DNA of 64,000 nt from an uncultured Desulfomicrobium sp. (GTDB taxonomy: Bacteria; Desulfobacterota; Desulfovibrionia; Desulfovibrionales; Desulfomicrobiaceae). The stretch spans positions 1 through 64,000 of the forward strand of contig CALMTS010000308.1 in the NCBI GenBank assembly GCA_937872685.1. Reading direction: 5' to 3'. A model generated the notes under the pieces. The model saw only the letters and a program-made list of their open reading frames with translations, searched no databases and was not told the DNA's origin. Made by a program: the position numbers and the translations under genes. Below are positions 20,394 to 32,738 of the stretch, piece by piece; within the stretch, counting starts at the first letter, position 1; every line of letters begins with the position of its first letter.

Positions 20394-23267
20394 ATGCGAA
20401 CGACACGTCTGCAAGGATGTCACGGAGTGCGCCGTGCGACCGGCCGGGCGCTCCTGTTGGCGCTGCTTGTGCACCTGGCGGTCCTTGCGTGCGCCCTCCC
20501 CGCGCATGCCCTCCCGGAAAAAATCATCCTGGCCGACGACAAGGACTATCCCCCCTTCGTGTTTCTGGACGCGGGGAACGTCCCGAGCGGCATCCTCGTC
20601 GACATCTGGAAACTTTGGAGTTCCAGGACGGGCATCCCCGTGGAGTTTCGCCTCATGGATTGGGACGACGCGATCTCCGCCGTCCGGGAAGGGCGGGCCC
20701 ATGTCCTCGGAGGCGTGCTGAAGACTCCCGGGAGGGAGGCTGCCTTCGAGTTGACGAAAGGATTCACGGAAATTCCGACCGGCATCTTTTTCCATCAGCA
20801 ACTCGGCGGAATCACCGGCGTGGCCGATCTCGCAGGCTTCGCCATCGGAGTGGTCCAGGGCGACAGCGTCGAGGCAGTGATCAATGCCACACACCCCGGA
20901 ATGACGTTCGCCCGGTATCCCGGCGCGCGGGATCTCGTCGCCGCAGCCGCGGCCGGGGAGGTCAAGGTCTTTGTTTCGGACACGCCCGTGGCCCTCTACT
21001 ACCTGGCCCAGCATCCGGAAGGAGCCGGATTTCGGCAGGCTTCAAAACCCATTGCCGTCACAACCCTTCATTCCGCCGTGCGCAAGGGCGATCATGAACT
21101 CCTGGCTGCCGTCCAGGCCGGGTTTGACCGGATCTCGGATTCCGAAGTCCAGGACATCCTGAAGAACTGGTCCGGCAGGCCCCTGTTCTTCTCGGGACGA
21201 TGGGAGTACCTGGGGGCTGGCCTTGCGGCCGTCTTCGGGGCGCTGTTCGCCGTTTCGGTCTGGAACGTGCTCATGCGCAGGCGTGTGAAAGCCGAGACTT
21301 CGGCTCTCGAGACGTCCCTGCGCGACCTGCGCGACCGGGAGGAGAAATTCCGCCTCTTGGTGGAGCATCAGACGGACCTTGTTGTCAAAGTCGATGCGGC
21401 AGGGCGTTTTCTCTACGTCAGCCCGGCCTATTGCCGGACTTTCGGGAGGACCGAAGAAGAATTGCTGGGCAGCACGTTCATGCCCCTTGTGCACGAGGAC
21501 GACCTGCCGTCCACCCAGGAGGCCATGCGGAATCTTCATGTCCCTCCGTACATGGCCTACATGGAACAGCGCGCCATGACCGCGGGGGGGTGGAGGTGGT
21601 TCGCATGGAACGACTCGGCGGTTCCGGGGCCGGATGGGGATATCGTCGAGATCATCGGCGTGGGGCGGGACATCACCGAGCGCAGGGAGGCCGAGGAGGC
21701 CCTGCGCCGCAGTGAACGCCTCTATCGCTCGGTGATCGACAACATCGAAGACGTCTTCTACCGGACCGACTCCTCGGGCCGGCTGTCCATGATCAGCCCT
21801 TCCGGAGTTCGCCTGCTGGGTTATGAACATGCCGGGGAGATGCTCGGCCGGCCCAATGAGGAATTCTGGCTCGAACCCGCGCAGCGTGAGGATTTTCTGG
21901 GGATCATCCGGACTCGGGGGCGGGTCTCGGATTTCGAGGTGCTGTTGAAGCGGAAGGACGGCACACCGGTCCTGGTCGCCACATCGAGCCGTTTGTACCA
22001 TGGCGAGGACGGGGCTGTGCTCGGGGTCGAGGGCATCTTCCGCGACATCTCCGAACGCAAGCGCTCAGAGGAATTGTTGCGCCAGTCCGAGGAGAAGTTT
22101 TCGCAGCTCTTCAAGCTTTCCCCCGACGCCATTTCACTTTCCGAACCGGACACCGGAATCCTGGTGGACGTCAACGAGGCTTTTGTCCAGCTTTCCGGCT
22201 ACGGTTTCGAGGAGCTCATCGGCAGAAGCACGCTGGATCTCGAATTGTTCGTGAGTCCGGAACGCCGCGGAATGTTGATCGAAAGCCTGCGCAGTTCCGG
22301 GCATGCCAAAAACTTCGAACTGGAGTATCGCCGGAAGGACGGTTCACAGGCGCTGTGCAACGTGTCGTGTCTGTACGTAACCATCGGGCAGAAACGGTTT
22401 CTGCTCTCCGTGGCCCGGGATATGACCGAGTTCAAGCGCATGCAGGAGATGATGATCCAGACAGAGAAGATGATCTCCGTCGGCGGCATCGCGGCGGGCG
22501 TGGCTCACGAGATCAACAACCCTCTGGCCATCATCGTGCAGACGGCCCAGAACATGGCCCTGCGCATACGGCCCGATTTCGGGAAGAATGTCGAGGTGGC
22601 GGAAGGGTTGGGACTCGATATGGAGGGGTTGGCCCGGTACATGGAGGCCCGGGGCATGTTCTCCATGGTGCGGGACATCCAGGCCGCGGCCCTGCGTGCG
22701 TCCAACATCATCCGGCACATGCTCGACTTCAGCCGTCCGGACGAATCAAGGCACGCAGCCTGCGGCATCGATGCCATCGTGGACAAGGCCCTGGCTTTGG
22801 CCAGGAATGATTTCGATCTGAAGAAAACGTACGATTTCAAGAAAATCCATACTGCCAAGCACTGCGCCGAGGCTTTGCCTGAGGTGCCGTGCTCCGAGAC
22901 GGAAATCGAGCAGGTTCTTCTGAACCTCTTGCGCAACGCGGCCCAGGCCATGGCCATGGCCAGCCCTCCCATCGAGGAACCGCGCATAGACATCCGGCTT
23001 TCGCGGGGGCCTGGGGGCGTGATCGTGGAGGTCGCGGACAATGGTCCGGGCATTTCGCCTGAAGTGCAGCGCCGTGTCTTCGAGCCGTTTTTCACCACCA
23101 AGCCCCCGGGGATCGGTACTGGGCTCGGTCTTTCGGTTTCGTATTTCATCGTGACCCGGGGCCACGGCGGCAGGATGTGGGTGGAATCGGAACCGGGCCG
23201 AGGTACGGTTTTCGGCATCGAGCTGCCCGTCTCCGCCGGGGCGGCGACAGAGGCGGACGCGTCCTGA
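20394..23267 (+). CDS. Sensor histidine kinase with periplasmic SBP_bac_3 domain and multiple PAS domains
   Basis: N-terminal LPEKIILADDKDYPPFVFLDAGNVPSGILVDIWKLW (SBP3); PAS repeats; VAHEINNPLAIIV H-box; DNGPGIS / GTGLGLSVSYFIV. Confidence 0.92.
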   Translation: MRTTRLQGCHGVRRATGRALLLALLVHLAVLACALPAHALPEKIILADDKDYPPFVFLDAGNVPSGILVDIWKLWSSRTGIPVEFRLMDWDDAISAVREGRAHVLGGVLKTPGREAAFELTKGFTEIPTGIFFHQQLGGITGVADLAGFAIGVVQGDSVEAVINATHPGMTFARYPGARDLVAAAAAGEVKVFVSDTPVALYYLAQHPEGAGFRQASKPIAVTTLHSAVRKGDHELLAAVQAGFDRISDSEVQDILKNWSGRPLFFSGRWEYLGAGLAAVFGALFAVSVWNVLMRRRVKAETSALETSLRDLRDREEKFRLLVEHQTDLVVKVDAAGRFLYVSPAYCRTFGRTEEELLGSTFMPLVHEDDLPSTQEAMRNLHVPPYMAYMEQRAMTAGGWRWFAWNDSAVPGPDGDIVEIIGVGRDITERREAEEALRRSERLYRSVIDNIEDVFYRTDSSGRLSMISPSGVRLLGYEHAGEMLGRPNEEFWLEPAQREDFLGIIRTRGRVSDFEVLLKRKDGTPVLVATSSRLYHGEDGAVLGVEGIFRDISERKRSEELLRQSEEKFSQLFKLSPDAISLSEPDTGILVDVNEAFVQLSGYGFEELIGRSTLDLELFVSPERRGMLIESLRSSGHAKNFELEYRRKDGSQALCNVSCLYVTIGQKRFLLSVARDMTEFKRMQEMMIQTEKMISVGGIAAGVAHEINNPLAIIVQTAQNMALRIRPDFGKNVEVAEGLGLDMEGLARYMEARGMFSMVRDIQAAALRASNIIRHMLDFSRPDESRHAACGIDAIVDKALALARNDFDLKKTYDFKKIHTAKHCAEALPEVPCSETEIEQVLLNLLRNAAQAMAMASPPIEEPRIDIRLSRGPGGVIVEVADNGPGISPEVQRRVFEPFFTTKPPGIGTGLGLSVSYFIVTRGHGGRMWVESEPGRGTVFGIELPVSAGAATEADAS

Positions 23268-23295
23268 CGCCTTCTGCGATGTAGATGGCCATGAA

Positions 23296-23329
23296 AAAGC
23301 CCCCGCGACCATGCCGGTCCGGGGGCTTT
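23296..23329. terminator. Bidirectional terminator candidate between histidine kinase and lon
   Basis: AAAGCCCCCG...CGGGGGCTTT inverted repeat (10 bp) in convergent intergenic region. Confidence 0.72.
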
Positions 23330-23350
23330 GACGCATTTGGATTGCCGCGT

Positions 23351-25816
23351 TTATTCCGCTTTGGCCGTGCGCACTTCCGGCCAGATTTCATCGATGGTTT
23401 CAACGGTTCTGACGGTGATGCGCTTGCGGAGTTCCTTGGGAATCTCATCCAGGTCATGGGCGTTGCGCGCCGGGATGAGGACCTTGTTCACGCCGTGGCT
23501 GACCGCTGCCAGGATTTTTTCCTTGATGCCGCCCACGGGCATGACTCTGCCACGCAGGGTGATCTCGCCGGTCATGGCCACGTCCGAGGCGATGGACTCG
23601 TTGGTGATGGCCGACATGAGCGCCGTGACCAGGGTCACGCCGGCCGAGGGGCCGTCCTTGGGCGTGGCACCGGCCGGGACGTGAATGTGGATGTCGTGGG
23701 TGTCGAAGAAGTCCTCGGCTATGCCCAGGCTCGCGCTCTTGCTGCGCGCGTAGCTGAGGGCCGCCTGCGCGCTCTCCTTCATCACGTCGCCCAGCTTTCC
23801 GGTCAGGATGAGCTTGCCCTTGCCCGGGAGCAGGCTGCACTCGATGTGCAGGATCTCACCGCCGTAAGGGGTCCAGGCCAGGCCCAGGGCCACGCCGGGG
23901 GGCATGGAACTCTCCCGTTCCTCATCCATGAACTTGGGCTGTCCGAGCAGTTTGATGAGGGCGGCGCTGGTCACCCGGAAGGGGCCTTTCTTTCCTTCGG
24001 CCACCCTGCGCGCGTACTTGCGGCAGATGGAGCCGATCTCCCGTTCCAGATTTCGCAGGCCCGCCTCGCGGGTGTAGTTCCTGATGATTTCGGCCAAAAC
24101 GGCGTCTGACATGATCAGGGTGTCGTTGGTGAGGCCGTTCTCCTTGATTTGTCGGGTCAGGAGGTAGCGTCTGGCGATGACAGTCTTCTCCTGTTCCGTG
24201 TAGCCGGGGATGCGGATGACCTCCATGCGGTCCAGCAATGCCGAAGGGATGGTGTCCAGCATGTTGGCCGTGCAGATGAACATGACCTTGGACAGGTCGT
24301 AGGGCACGTTCAGGTAGTGGTCCGTGAAAGAGTTGTTCTGTTCCGGGTCCAGCACCTCCAGCAGGGCGGAGGACGGGTCGCCCCTGAAATCGTTGCCGAG
24401 CTTGTCGATCTCGTCGAGCATGATGACGGGGTTGACCGTGCCTGCGTCCTTCATGGACTGGATGATGCGGCCGGGCATGGCCCCGATGTAGGTCCGCCGG
24501 TGGCCGCGGATCTCGGCCTCGTCACGCATGCCGCCCAGGGACATGCGCACGAACTTGCGGCCCAGGGAGCGGGCGATGGACTTGCCCAGCGACGTCTTGC
24601 CCACGCCGGGAGGACCCACGAAGCACAGGATGGGACCTTTCATGGTCGGGTTCAGCTTGCGCACGCTCAGGTATTCGAGGATGCGTTCCTTGACCTTTTC
24701 CAGATCGTAGTGGTCCTCGTGCAGGATTTTTGCCGCCTCCTTGATGTCGAGGCGGTCCTTGGACGCCTTCTTCCAGGGCAGGTCGATGAGCCAGTCCAGG
24801 TAGGTGCGCAGGATGGTGGCCTCGGAGCTGTCCGGGTGCATGGACTCCAGACGCGAGAGCTGCTTGTCTGCCTCCTTCTTCACCTTCTTGGGCAGGCCGA
24901 GGGCGTTTATGGTCTTCCTGAGTTCCTCCATCTCTTCGCCTTCGCCGCCCTTGTCGCCCAGTTCGCGGCGTATGGCCTTGAGCTGTTCGCGCAGGAAATA
25001 CTCTCGCTGGGCCTTGTCCATCCCTTCCTTGGCCATGTTCTGGATCTTGGCCTGCATGGAGGCCACTTCGACCTCTTTGACCAGCTGGGAATTGACCAGG
25101 TTCAGGCGTTCGATGGGGTCGTGGCTCTCCAGGATGCGCTGGGCCTCGGATGATTTCATGCGCAGGTTGGAGGCCACCAGGTCGGCCAGGCGGCCGTGCT
25201 CGTTGACGGCGTTGAGCACGTTCATGATTTCGGCCGCATCGATGCCGCGAAGCGTCAGAATCTTCTCGCTCTGTTCCTTGACGGAGCGCAGCAGGGCCTC
25301 TTCCTCGGGACCCGGGTTCTCGACCACGAGTTCATCGATGGTTTCGATCCTGACCTTGTCGAAGGGTTCGTTCTGCACGAAATCGAGGATGCGCGCGCGG
25401 GTCAGCCCCTGCACCAGCACCTTGAGCCGGCCGTCGGGCATCTTGAGCATGCGCATGATCATGGCCACGGTGCCGGTATGGTAGAGGTCTTCGGGTGTGG
25501 GATCGTCGACGCTCTCGTCCTTCTGGGTGCTGATGAAGATGTAGCGGCTGCCGTTCAGGGCCGCGTCCACAGCCTGGACGCTCTTCTCCCGTCCCACGAA
25601 GAGGGGCAGGATCATGTAGTTGAACACGACGATGTCGCGCACTGCGAGAAGCGGCATTGTCGTGGGGATCTCCGCTTCCTGCACGCCGCTCTCGGCGCTG
25701 GCTGTATTGGAATTTTCGCCCTGAATTTCGTCATTTTCCGGGGAAAAGGTTTTTTCGTCGCTCACTTTGGTCTCCTCATGGTGATGTATCCGCGAAATTT
25801 TGGACGCGAAAAACAA
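23351..25816 (-). CDS. lon: ATP-dependent Lon protease
   Basis: [53 protein letters not shown] and catalytic DGPSAGVTL. Confidence 0.98.
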   Translation of the reverse strand: MFFASKISRIHHHEETKVSDEKTFSPENDEIQGENSNTASAESGVQEAEIPTTMPLLAVRDIVVFNYMILPLFVGREKSVQAVDAALNGSRYIFISTQKDESVDDPTPEDLYHTGTVAMIMRMLKMPDGRLKVLVQGLTRARILDFVQNEPFDKVRIETIDELVVENPGPEEEALLRSVKEQSEKILTLRGIDAAEIMNVLNAVNEHGRLADLVASNLRMKSSEAQRILESHDPIERLNLVNSQLVKEVEVASMQAKIQNMAKEGMDKAQREYFLREQLKAIRRELGDKGGEGEEMEELRKTINALGLPKKVKKEADKQLSRLESMHPDSSEATILRTYLDWLIDLPWKKASKDRLDIKEAAKILHEDHYDLEKVKERILEYLSVRKLNPTMKGPILCFVGPPGVGKTSLGKSIARSLGRKFVRMSLGGMRDEAEIRGHRRTYIGAMPGRIIQSMKDAGTVNPVIMLDEIDKLGNDFRGDPSSALLEVLDPEQNNSFTDHYLNVPYDLSKVMFICTANMLDTIPSALLDRMEVIRIPGYTEQEKTVIARRYLLTRQIKENGLTNDTLIMSDAVLAEIIRNYTREAGLRNLEREIGSICRKYARRVAEGKKGPFRVTSAALIKLLGQPKFMDEERESSMPPGVALGLAWTPYGGEILHIECSLLPGKGKLILTGKLGDVMKESAQAALSYARSKSASLGIAEDFFDTHDIHIHVPAGATPKDGPSAGVTLVTALMSAITNESIASDVAMTGEITLRGRVMPVGGIKEKILAAVSHGVNKVLIPARNAHDLDEIPKELRKRITVRTVETIDEIWPEVRTAKAE

Positions 25817-25825
25817 ATTCAGTCA

Positions 25826-25853
25826 ATTATAAGGCCAATCGATCCTCAGGCAA
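25826..25853 (-). promoter_or_regulatory. Sigma70-type promoter candidate for lon
   Basis: Minus strand TTGCCT-16 bp-TATAAT at 25853..25826, upstream of lon ATG (25816). Confidence 0.5.
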
Positions 25854-25892
25854 GCAAAAAAGTGGGATTTTTCCCTATTTGGGACGAAAAAA

Positions 25893-26576
25893 TCAGAGCA
25901 GTCCCAGGGAACGGAAGCTGGAGTAGGTCTGGCCGGTCACGATGATGTGGTCCAGCAGGCGCAGGCCGAGCTCCGACGCCAGGCGGGCGATGCTGTCGGT
26001 CAGCGTGCGGTCCTGCCGGGAGGGGGCAGGGTCGCCTCCGGGATGGTTGTGGACCAGGATGAGGCCGCTGGCGTGATGCCGCAGGGCCAGTTCGAGAATC
26101 TCGCGCGGGTAGGCCGCGGTTTGGTCCACGGTGCCCTTGAAGACGCGTTCGAAGCGGATGAGGCGGTTTTGGTTGTCCACCAGGATGACCCAGAACTCCT
26201 CCTTGGTCAGATGCCCCAGACGCGAACAGACCATGTCGCGGACCTGGTCCGGAGAGGAGAATTTCTCTTTCGCGGCGAGGGCCCCGCATGCCGACCTGGC
26301 GCGGCATTCGCGCAGGGTGCGCCAGAACGATGCCGCGCCTTCGCCCAGTCCGGGAACCTCGGCCACTCGCTGCGGCTCCGCGTGCAGCGCGTCGGCCAGG
26401 GAGCCGAAGCGGGCGATCATTTCCTTGGCGATGGGTTTGGTGTCCTTGCGGGGCAGAGTGTAGGTAAGAAGCAGTTCGAGGAGTTCGTAGTCGGACAGCG
26501 CGCGAGGGTCGGCGTCGAGGCGTTCGCGCAGGCGCTGGCGATGGCCGTGGTAATGGGCCGGCGCTTCACTCACCAT
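25893..26576 (-). CDS. radC: RadC family (JAB/MPN) protein
   Basis: LILVHNHPGGDPAPSRQDRTLTDSIARLASELGLRLLDHIIVTG. Confidence 0.96.
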   Translation of the reverse strand: MVSEAPAHYHGHRQRLRERLDADPRALSDYELLELLLTYTLPRKDTKPIAKEMIARFGSLADALHAEPQRVAEVPGLGEGAASFWRTLRECRARSACGALAAKEKFSSPDQVRDMVCSRLGHLTKEEFWVILVDNQNRLIRFERVFKGTVDQTAAYPREILELALRHHASGLILVHNHPGGDPAPSRQDRTLTDSIARLASELGLRLLDHIIVTGQTYSSFRSLGLL

Positions 26577-27523
26577 AGGCGCGTTGCGTCCTTGACCAGG
26601 TTTTCCATGGCCTGGGCGGGCTTCAGCCGGCCGGTCTTGATGTCCGTGTCGGCCTTCAGGACCAGGTCCCAGAAGCGGCCGATGCGGGCTGGTCCGAGAC
26701 GCTTGGCCAGGTTCTTTTTCTCCGCCTTGAGGCCGGGGAAGAGCTGAACTTTATTGTCCTCGCCGTGGAGGAGCTGCCAGAGCTGGCGCGCTTCGCGCAA
26801 CATGAGCGACGATACGGGGAATACCATGTCCCCGCTGGCCATGGCCGGATCGTTGAGGAGGCGGTCCCAGGCCTGTTTCCGCCCTTGCGGAGTCTGCAGG
26901 GAGCGCAGGAAGGCGAAGATGTCGAAGTGGTCTTCCGTTTCAAGGACGGCCAGGTGCTCCGCCATGATCGTCGTGTTCTCGCCGGCCAGCAGCAGGATCT
27001 TTTCGAGTTCGTTGCGCAGGGCGATGGTGGTCAGCGGCAGGGATTCCGCCAGGGTTTTCTTTACGTCGGGGCCGAAGGAAAGGCCGTGGCGGGCGGCGAA
27101 ACGGTCCAGCTCCCGGCCGATGTTGGCCCGGGTCAGGCCGGGGTGCTCCCAGATCCAACCCCGTTTCTGGGCAGCTGCCCAGAATTTGCCCTTGGTGACG
27201 GACTTGGCCACCTTCGGCTTGCCCTTGTCCCATTCGCTTTCAAGACAGAAGATCGGCCACACCGACGGCCTGGCCATGGCCAGCAGCGGCTCCATCCTGG
27301 TCCAGAAATCGTCGTCCTGATCCTGGGCGCGGCGCAGGATTACCGCATTGGGCGGCCCCATCATGGACGGCACGGTCAGAGTCTGCCAGTAGCGGTCCGT
27401 GAGATCCTCGTCGCCCCAGAAGACCCTGGGGGCGAATCCCTCGCCGCCCAGGAGTTCATCCACGCGGTCCCGGATCAGTTCCGGGTCCGCGCAGACGAGA
27501 AAGGAGAAACCCTGCCTGGCCAT
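26570..27523 (-). CDS. holA: DNA polymerase III subunit delta
   Basis: MARQGFSFLVCADPELIRDRVDEL...ALRNELEKILLLAGE; position between lptE and radC. Confidence 0.8.
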   Translation of the reverse strand: MARQGFSFLVCADPELIRDRVDELLGGEGFAPRVFWGDEDLTDRYWQTLTVPSMMGPPNAVILRRAQDQDDDFWTRMEPLLAMARPSVWPIFCLESEWDKGKPKVAKSVTKGKFWAAAQKRGWIWEHPGLTRANIGRELDRFAARHGLSFGPDVKKTLAESLPLTTIALRNELEKILLLAGENTTIMAEHLAVLETEDHFDIFAFLRSLQTPQGRKQAWDRLLNDPAMASGDMVFPVSSLMLREARQLWQLLHGEDNKVQLFPGLKAEKKNLAKRLGPARIGRFWDLVLKADTDIKTGRLKPAQAMENLVKDATRLW

Positions 27524-27528
27524 GCGCC

Positions 27529-28032
27529 TCAGAATTTCTGGCTGAGACGGTCGGCCACCATGCGCACGGCCAGGTCGACGGCGCTCTGGGTGGCTTCGCG
27601 CTTGTTGCTCCAGCCGCGGTAGGACTCGGAGGCGATGACCGGCCCGGAGGTCCAGATCAGGGCGCTCGTCTTCGTGCTGAAGAAGCTGACCTCCATCTGG
27701 ATGCGGACTTCCGACTTCACGGTCACGTCGTCGCGGCCCTTGACCGCATCGGAGGTGCTGTAGGCGCGAACGTCCACGTTGACCGTGGCCTGGGCCTCGT
27801 CGCGCCCGACCCAGGTCACGTTGCCGCGGCGGGTCAGTTCGTCGCGCAGGCTGTTGCGCAGCATGGGATCCAGCCAGGTTTCCGTGGTCGGGTTGGTGAC
27901 CTTGGCCAGGAACAGCTGGGTGCTGTCCCTGGGCAGGTCGATGGGCGCCTGGGCCGTGAGCTGATACCCGCAGGCGGGCAGCAGCAGGACAAGGCACAGC
28001 AGAAGCTGGAAAACCCTACCTGATAACCACAT
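27529..28032 (-). CDS. lptE: LPS assembly lipoprotein LptE-like
   Basis: Lipobox [44 protein letters not shown]; directly downstream of leuS. Confidence 0.82.
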   Translation of the reverse strand: MWLSGRVFQLLLCLVLLLPACGYQLTAQAPIDLPRDSTQLFLAKVTNPTTETWLDPMLRNSLRDELTRRGNVTWVGRDEAQATVNVDVRAYSTSDAVKGRDDVTVKSEVRIQMEVSFFSTKTSALIWTSGPVIASESYRGWSNKREATQSAVDLAVRMVADRLSQKF

Positions 28033-30505
28033 TGACCAGTTTTCCGGGGATGACGATGATTTTGACAATGTTTTTGCCCTCGATGTGTCGTGCCACGTTT
28101 TGGTCGTTCAAGGCCTGGTCCTGGATCTCCTGGGACGTCGCATCGGCTGCCACGCAGATCTGTCCGCGCAGTTTGCCGTTGACCTGCACGACCACCGTCA
28201 CCTCGCTCGTCTTGAGGGCTTCCGGGTCGTGGGCGGGCCAGGGTTCGGCGGCCAGGGTGCGGGTGTATCCCATGCGGGCCCACAGCTCCTCGCAGATGTG
28301 CGGAGCGATGGGCGAGAGGGCGACGAGCAGGGAGGATATGGCCGAGGAAAGGAGCCTGGGTCCGTTTGCGCTTTGGCGCACGTCGTCCTTGGTGGTGTAC
28401 AGGGTGTTGACCAGTTCCATCATGGCCGCGATGGCCGTGTTGAACTGGAACTTGTTTTCGATGTCGCGTTCCACCCTGCGCACGGTGTCGTGCTCTTTGC
28501 GGCGAAGCTCCGCTTCGGGCTCGGTCAGGGTTCCGTCAACGGCCACGCACGGGCCCACGGGGGAGAGGACGTCTTCGAGTTCGTCCACCAGGCGCCAGAG
28601 GCGGTTCAGGAAGCGGCTCGAACCCTCGATACCCTTGTCGTTCCACTCCAGGTCCTTCTCGGGCGGGGCGGCGAAAAGGCAGAAGAGGCGCACGGTGTCG
28701 GCGCCGTACTTGACGATCATCTCGTCGGGGTCCACCACGTTGCCCTTGGACTTGGACATCTTGGAGCCGCCCAAAAGGACCATGCCCTGGGTGAGCAGGT
28801 TCTTGAAAGGCTCGTCGTGGGCCAGGTAGCCCTCGTCGCGCAGCGCCTTGACGAAGAAGCGGGAGTACAGGAGGTGCAGGATGGCGTGCTCGATGCCGCC
28901 GATGTACTGGTCCACGGGCAGCCAGTAGGCGACGTCTTCGGAGTCGAAGGCGGAGTCTTCGTTGCGGGCCGACGTGTAGCGGGCGAAATACCAGGAGGAC
29001 TCGACGAAGGTGTCCATGGTGTCCGTCTCGCGCCGGGCGGGCTTGCCGCAGGCGGGGCAGGTCACGTTCACGAAACTCTCGCAGTCGGGCAGGGGCGAAC
29101 GGCCGTCGGGGTTGACCTTGACGTCCAGGGGCAGCTCCACGGGGAGGTCGGCGGCCGGCACGGGCACGATGCCGCACGCGTCGCAGTAGATGACCGGGAT
29201 GGGCGCACCCCAGTACCGCTGCCGGGAGATGTTCCAGTCCCGCAGGCGGTAGTTGACCGTGGGCTTGCCCAGGCCGTCGGCAGCCAGGTGGTCGATGATG
29301 GCCTGCTTTGCGGCCTCGCTGTCCATGCCGTCGAACTTCCCGGAATTGGCCATGACGCCGGGCTCGGTGTAGGCCTCGGTCATGGTCGCGAGATCCAGGC
29401 CCTTGTCCTTGGGCATGATGACGATCTGCATGGGCAGTTCGTACTTGGCCGCGAACTCGAAGTCGCGCTGGTCGTGGGCCGGGACGGCCATGACCGCGCC
29501 GGTGCCGTAGCCCATGAGCACGAAGTTGGCCACATAGACGGGCATCTCGCGGCCCGTCACGGGATTGATGCAATATCGGCCCGTGAACACGCCTTCCTTT
29601 TCAAGGTCGTCGGCCGTGCGCACGATGCGGTCCATTTTGGAGATGCGGTCCACGAAGGCGCGCACCTCGGCTTCCTGGCCGGTGCCGGGGATGAGCTTCT
29701 CCACCAGCGGGTGCTCGGGGGCCAGGCTCATGAAGGTCGCGCCGAAGAGGGTGTCGGGCCGGGTCGTGAAGACGTCGATCCGTTCATCCATCCCCTTGAT
29801 GGTGAAGGAAATCTCCGCGCCGACGCTTTTGCCGATCCAGTTGCGCTGCATGGTCAGGACGCGCTCGGGCCAGCCATCGGTCAGGGTGTCCAGGGCGGAC
29901 AGGAGTTCCTCGGCATAGTCGGTGATGCGCAGGAACCACTGGGACAGCTCCTTCTGCTGCACCTCGGAGTCGCAGCGCCAGCACAGGCCTTCCTCGACCT
30001 GCTCGTTGGCCAGGACCGTGTGGCAGCTCGGACACCAGTTGACCGGAGCCTTCTTGCGGTAGACCAGCCCTTTTTCAAGGAATTTGAGGAAGAATTCCTG
30101 CTCGAACCTGTAGTATCCAGGGTGGCAGGTGGCGATTTCACGTTCCCAGTCATAGGAGTATCCCAGGCGTTTGAGCTGGGAGCGCATGTAGGCGATGTTT
30201 TCGTACGTCCACTTGGCCGGGTGGGTGTTGTTCTTTATGGCCGCGTTCTCGGCGGGCAGGCCGAAGGCGTCCCAGCCCATGGGGTGGAACACGTCGAAGC
30301 CCTGCATGCGCTTGTAGCGGGCCACCACGTCGCCGATGGAGTAGTTGCGCACATGCCCCATGTGGATGCGTCCCGAGGGGTAGGGGAACATCTCCAGGAC
30401 GTAGTACTTCCTGCCGTCTCGGGTCGTGCTGGTCCGGAAACAGGCCTGGTCCTCCCAGGCCTTCTGCCATTTTTCCTCGATGTCCTTGAAATCGTAATGC
30501 CTCAT
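28016..30505 (-). CDS. leuS: Leucyl-tRNA synthetase
   Basis: [63 protein letters not shown]. Confidence 0.99.
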   Translation of the reverse strand: MRHYDFKDIEEKWQKAWEDQACFRTSTTRDGRKYYVLEMFPYPSGRIHMGHVRNYSIGDVVARYKRMQGFDVFHPMGWDAFGLPAENAAIKNNTHPAKWTYENIAYMRSQLKRLGYSYDWEREIATCHPGYYRFEQEFFLKFLEKGLVYRKKAPVNWCPSCHTVLANEQVEEGLCWRCDSEVQQKELSQWFLRITDYAEELLSALDTLTDGWPERVLTMQRNWIGKSVGAEISFTIKGMDERIDVFTTRPDTLFGATFMSLAPEHPLVEKLIPGTGQEAEVRAFVDRISKMDRIVRTADDLEKEGVFTGRYCINPVTGREMPVYVANFVLMGYGTGAVMAVPAHDQRDFEFAAKYELPMQIVIMPKDKGLDLATMTEAYTEPGVMANSGKFDGMDSEAAKQAIIDHLAADGLGKPTVNYRLRDWNISRQRYWGAPIPVIYCDACGIVPVPAADLPVELPLDVKVNPDGRSPLPDCESFVNVTCPACGKPARRETDTMDTFVESSWYFARYTSARNEDSAFDSEDVAYWLPVDQYIGGIEHAILHLLYSRFFVKALRDEGYLAHDEPFKNLLTQGMVLLGGSKMSKSKGNVVDPDEMIVKYGADTVRLFCLFAAPPEKDLEWNDKGIEGSSRFLNRLWRLVDELEDVLSPVGPCVAVDGTLTEPEAELRRKEHDTVRRVERDIENKFQFNTAIAAMMELVNTLYTTKDDVRQSANGPRLLSSAISSLLVALSPIAPHICEELWARMGYTRTLAAEPWPAHDPEALKTSEVTVVVQVNGKLRGQICVAADATSQEIQDQALNDQNVARHIEGKNIVKIIVIPGKLVNVVIR

Positions 30506-30512
30506 GCTGTCC

Positions 30513-30977
30513 TCAGGATTCCGTGTTTGCGGACTGTATTTTCGTGCGGTCGTCGCGTTCGGCGCCTTTGGCCGCGGCGTCGAGGACGCCGTTGACGAAG
30601 GTCTTGGAATTGTCGTCCCCGAAATCCTTGGCCAGCTCGATGGCTTCGTTCATGGCCACCTTGAAGGGGATGTCGGGGCAGTGGAGCATCTCGAAGAGGG
30701 AAAGCCGCAGGATGGTCAGTTCGACCTTGGCGATGCGGTTGAGTTTCCAGTGCTGGGAGTGCCGGGTGATGACCTCGTCGATGCTGTCATGATTGTCGAA
30801 AACCCCTTCCACCAGAGTCCAGGCGTAAGAGGCTTCGCGGTCCATGTCGAACTCCTCCTCGCTCCAGAAATTGTCGAAGGAGCGGATGAGGTCTTCCTTG
30901 CGCATGGCCTGGGTGAAGTTCAGTGAATAGATAACCTGAAAGGCAAAGCGGCGTTGGTGCCGGCGGTTGTGCGTCAC
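30513..30977 (-). CDS. nusB: Transcription antitermination factor NusB
   Basis: [13 protein letters not shown]...[32 protein letters not shown]. Confidence 0.95.
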   Translation of the reverse strand: MTHNRRHQRRFAFQVIYSLNFTQAMRKEDLIRSFDNFWSEEEFDMDREASYAWTLVEGVFDNHDSIDEVITRHSQHWKLNRIAKVELTILRLSLFEMLHCPDIPFKVAMNEAIELAKDFGDDNSKTFVNGVLDAAAKGAERDDRTKIQSANTES

Positions 30978-30992
30978 GTGTGTCCCCTGGCT

Positions 30993-31466
30993 TTACTGGA
31001 GCTGCTGCAGCACGCGCAGGGTTTCCAGGGCCGCGGCCGCAGCCTCGACGCCCTTGTTCCCGCCCTTGCTGCCGGCGCGTTCGATGGACTGCTCCAGGGT
31101 GTCCGTGGTCAGCAGGCCGAACCCGATGGGCACGCCGGTCTCCATGGAGACGTGGGCGATGCCCTTGGTCGCCTCGTTGCAGACGAAATCGAAGTGCGGG
31201 GTCGCGCCGCGGATGACGGCGCCCACGCAGACGATGGCGTCGGCCTTGCCGCTTCTGGCCACTTTCTGGGCCACCAGGGGCATCTCGAAAGCCCCGGGCA
31301 CGCGGATGATGGTGATGTCCTCGCGGGCGGCGCCGTGGCGCACGAGGTAATCGACGGCGCCGCCGATGAGACGGTCGACGATGAAGTCGTTGAAACGGCT
31401 GGCGATGATCGTGAATTTGAGTCCGTCGGCCTGCAATTGGCCTTCGATGGTCTTGATGTGCAGCAT
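30993..31466 (-). CDS. ribH: 6,7-dimethyl-8-ribityllumazine synthase
   Basis: [77 protein letters not shown]. Confidence 0.98.
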   Translation of the reverse strand: MLHIKTIEGQLQADGLKFTIIASRFNDFIVDRLIGGAVDYLVRHGAAREDITIIRVPGAFEMPLVAQKVARSGKADAIVCVGAVIRGATPHFDFVCNEATKGIAHVSMETGVPIGFGLLTTDTLEQSIERAGSKGGNKGVEAAAAALETLRVLQQLQ

Positions 31467-31485
31467 GGTTTCTCCTTGTGGGAAA

Positions 31486-32700
31486 TTATTTGTTCTCGGC
31501 GTCGAGGTGCAGCAGGTGGCCGAGCTTGGCATACTTGGTGTGCAGGTAGCACTTGTTTTCGTCGCAGGCAGGCATCTCGATGGGTACCCGTTCCTCGACC
31601 TTGAGGCCGTAACCTTCAAGGCCGATGATTTTCTTGGGGTTGTTGGTCATGAGGCGCATGCGCTTCACGCCCAGGTCCACCAGGATCTGGGCGCCCAGAC
31701 CGTAGTCCCGCAGGTCCGGGGCGAAGCCCAGCTCCAGGTTGGCTTCGACGGTGTCGCGTCCTTCGTCCTGCAGATGGTACGCCTTGATCTTGTTGCCCAG
31801 GCCGATGCCGCGGCCTTCCTGGCGCATGTAGAGGATGACGCCGGCGCCTTCGCTGTTGACCATTTCCATGGCCCGCTGCAGCTGGCTGCCGCAGTCGCAA
31901 CGCATGGAGCCGAATACGTCGCCCGTGAGGCACTCGCTGTGCACGCGCACGAGGACGGGGGTTTCCTCGTTGATCTCCCCCTTGACCAGGGCGATGTGGG
32001 TGTGGGCGTCGATGTCGTTCTCGTAGGCCACGATGGTGAACTCGCCGTAGCAGGTGGGCATGCGCGCCTCGGCCACGCGGCGGACCAGGGAGTCCTTGCG
32101 GGAGCGGTAGGCGATGAGGTCGGCGATGGTCGCGATCTTCATGTCGTGCTCTTCAGCGAACTTGCGCAGGTCGGGCATGCGCGACATGGTGCCGTCGTCG
32201 TTCATGATCTCGCAGATGACGGCCGCGCCCTTGAGCCCGGCCAGGCGGGCCAGGTCCACGGAGCCTTCGGTCTGTCCGGCGCGCACCAGAACTCCACCCG
32301 GCTTGGCGCGCAGGGGGAAGATGTGGCCGGGGGTGGCCAGGTCTTCGGGAGTGGTGTCGTCGGCCACGGCGGTCTGGATGGTCAGGGCCCGGTCATGGGC
32401 CGAGATGCCCGTGGTCACGCCCTGTTTGGCCTCGATGGACACGGTGAAATTGGTGCCGAACTTGGAGGTGTTGCGGCGCGCCATGAGCGGCAGCTCCAGC
32501 TTGTCCACCAGGGCCGGCTCCAGGGCCAGGCAGATGAGACCGCGGCCGTATTTGGCCATGAAATTGATGGCCTCGGGCGTGACCTTTTCGGCTGCGATGG
32601 TCAGGTCGCCCTCGTTCTCACGGTCCTCGTCGTCGACCAGGATGATCATGTTCCCGGCCTTTATTTCCTTGATGGCCTCTTCGGCCGTGCATTTGTGCAT
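31486..32700 (-). CDS. ribBA: Bifunctional DHBP synthase / GTP cyclohydrolase II
   Basis: [63 protein letters not shown]. Confidence 0.98.
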   Translation of the reverse strand: MHKCTAEEAIKEIKAGNMIILVDDEDRENEGDLTIAAEKVTPEAINFMAKYGRGLICLALEPALVDKLELPLMARRNTSKFGTNFTVSIEAKQGVTTGISAHDRALTIQTAVADDTTPEDLATPGHIFPLRAKPGGVLVRAGQTEGSVDLARLAGLKGAAVICEIMNDDGTMSRMPDLRKFAEEHDMKIATIADLIAYRSRKDSLVRRVAEARMPTCYGEFTIVAYENDIDAHTHIALVKGEINEETPVLVRVHSECLTGDVFGSMRCDCGSQLQRAMEMVNSEGAGVILYMRQEGRGIGLGNKIKAYHLQDEGRDTVEANLELGFAPDLRDYGLGAQILVDLGVKRMRLMTNNPKKIIGLEGYGLKVEERVPIEMPACDENKCYLHTKYAKLGHLLHLDAENK

Positions 32701-32738
32701 ACAATCCTCGTGGTTGGATGCCCGGACGCGGTCTGCGC

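Noticed and set aside
28085-30595. 836-aa plus-strand ORF opposite leuS
   Set aside because: Antisense artefact of codon bias; leuS motifs are clear on the minus strand.
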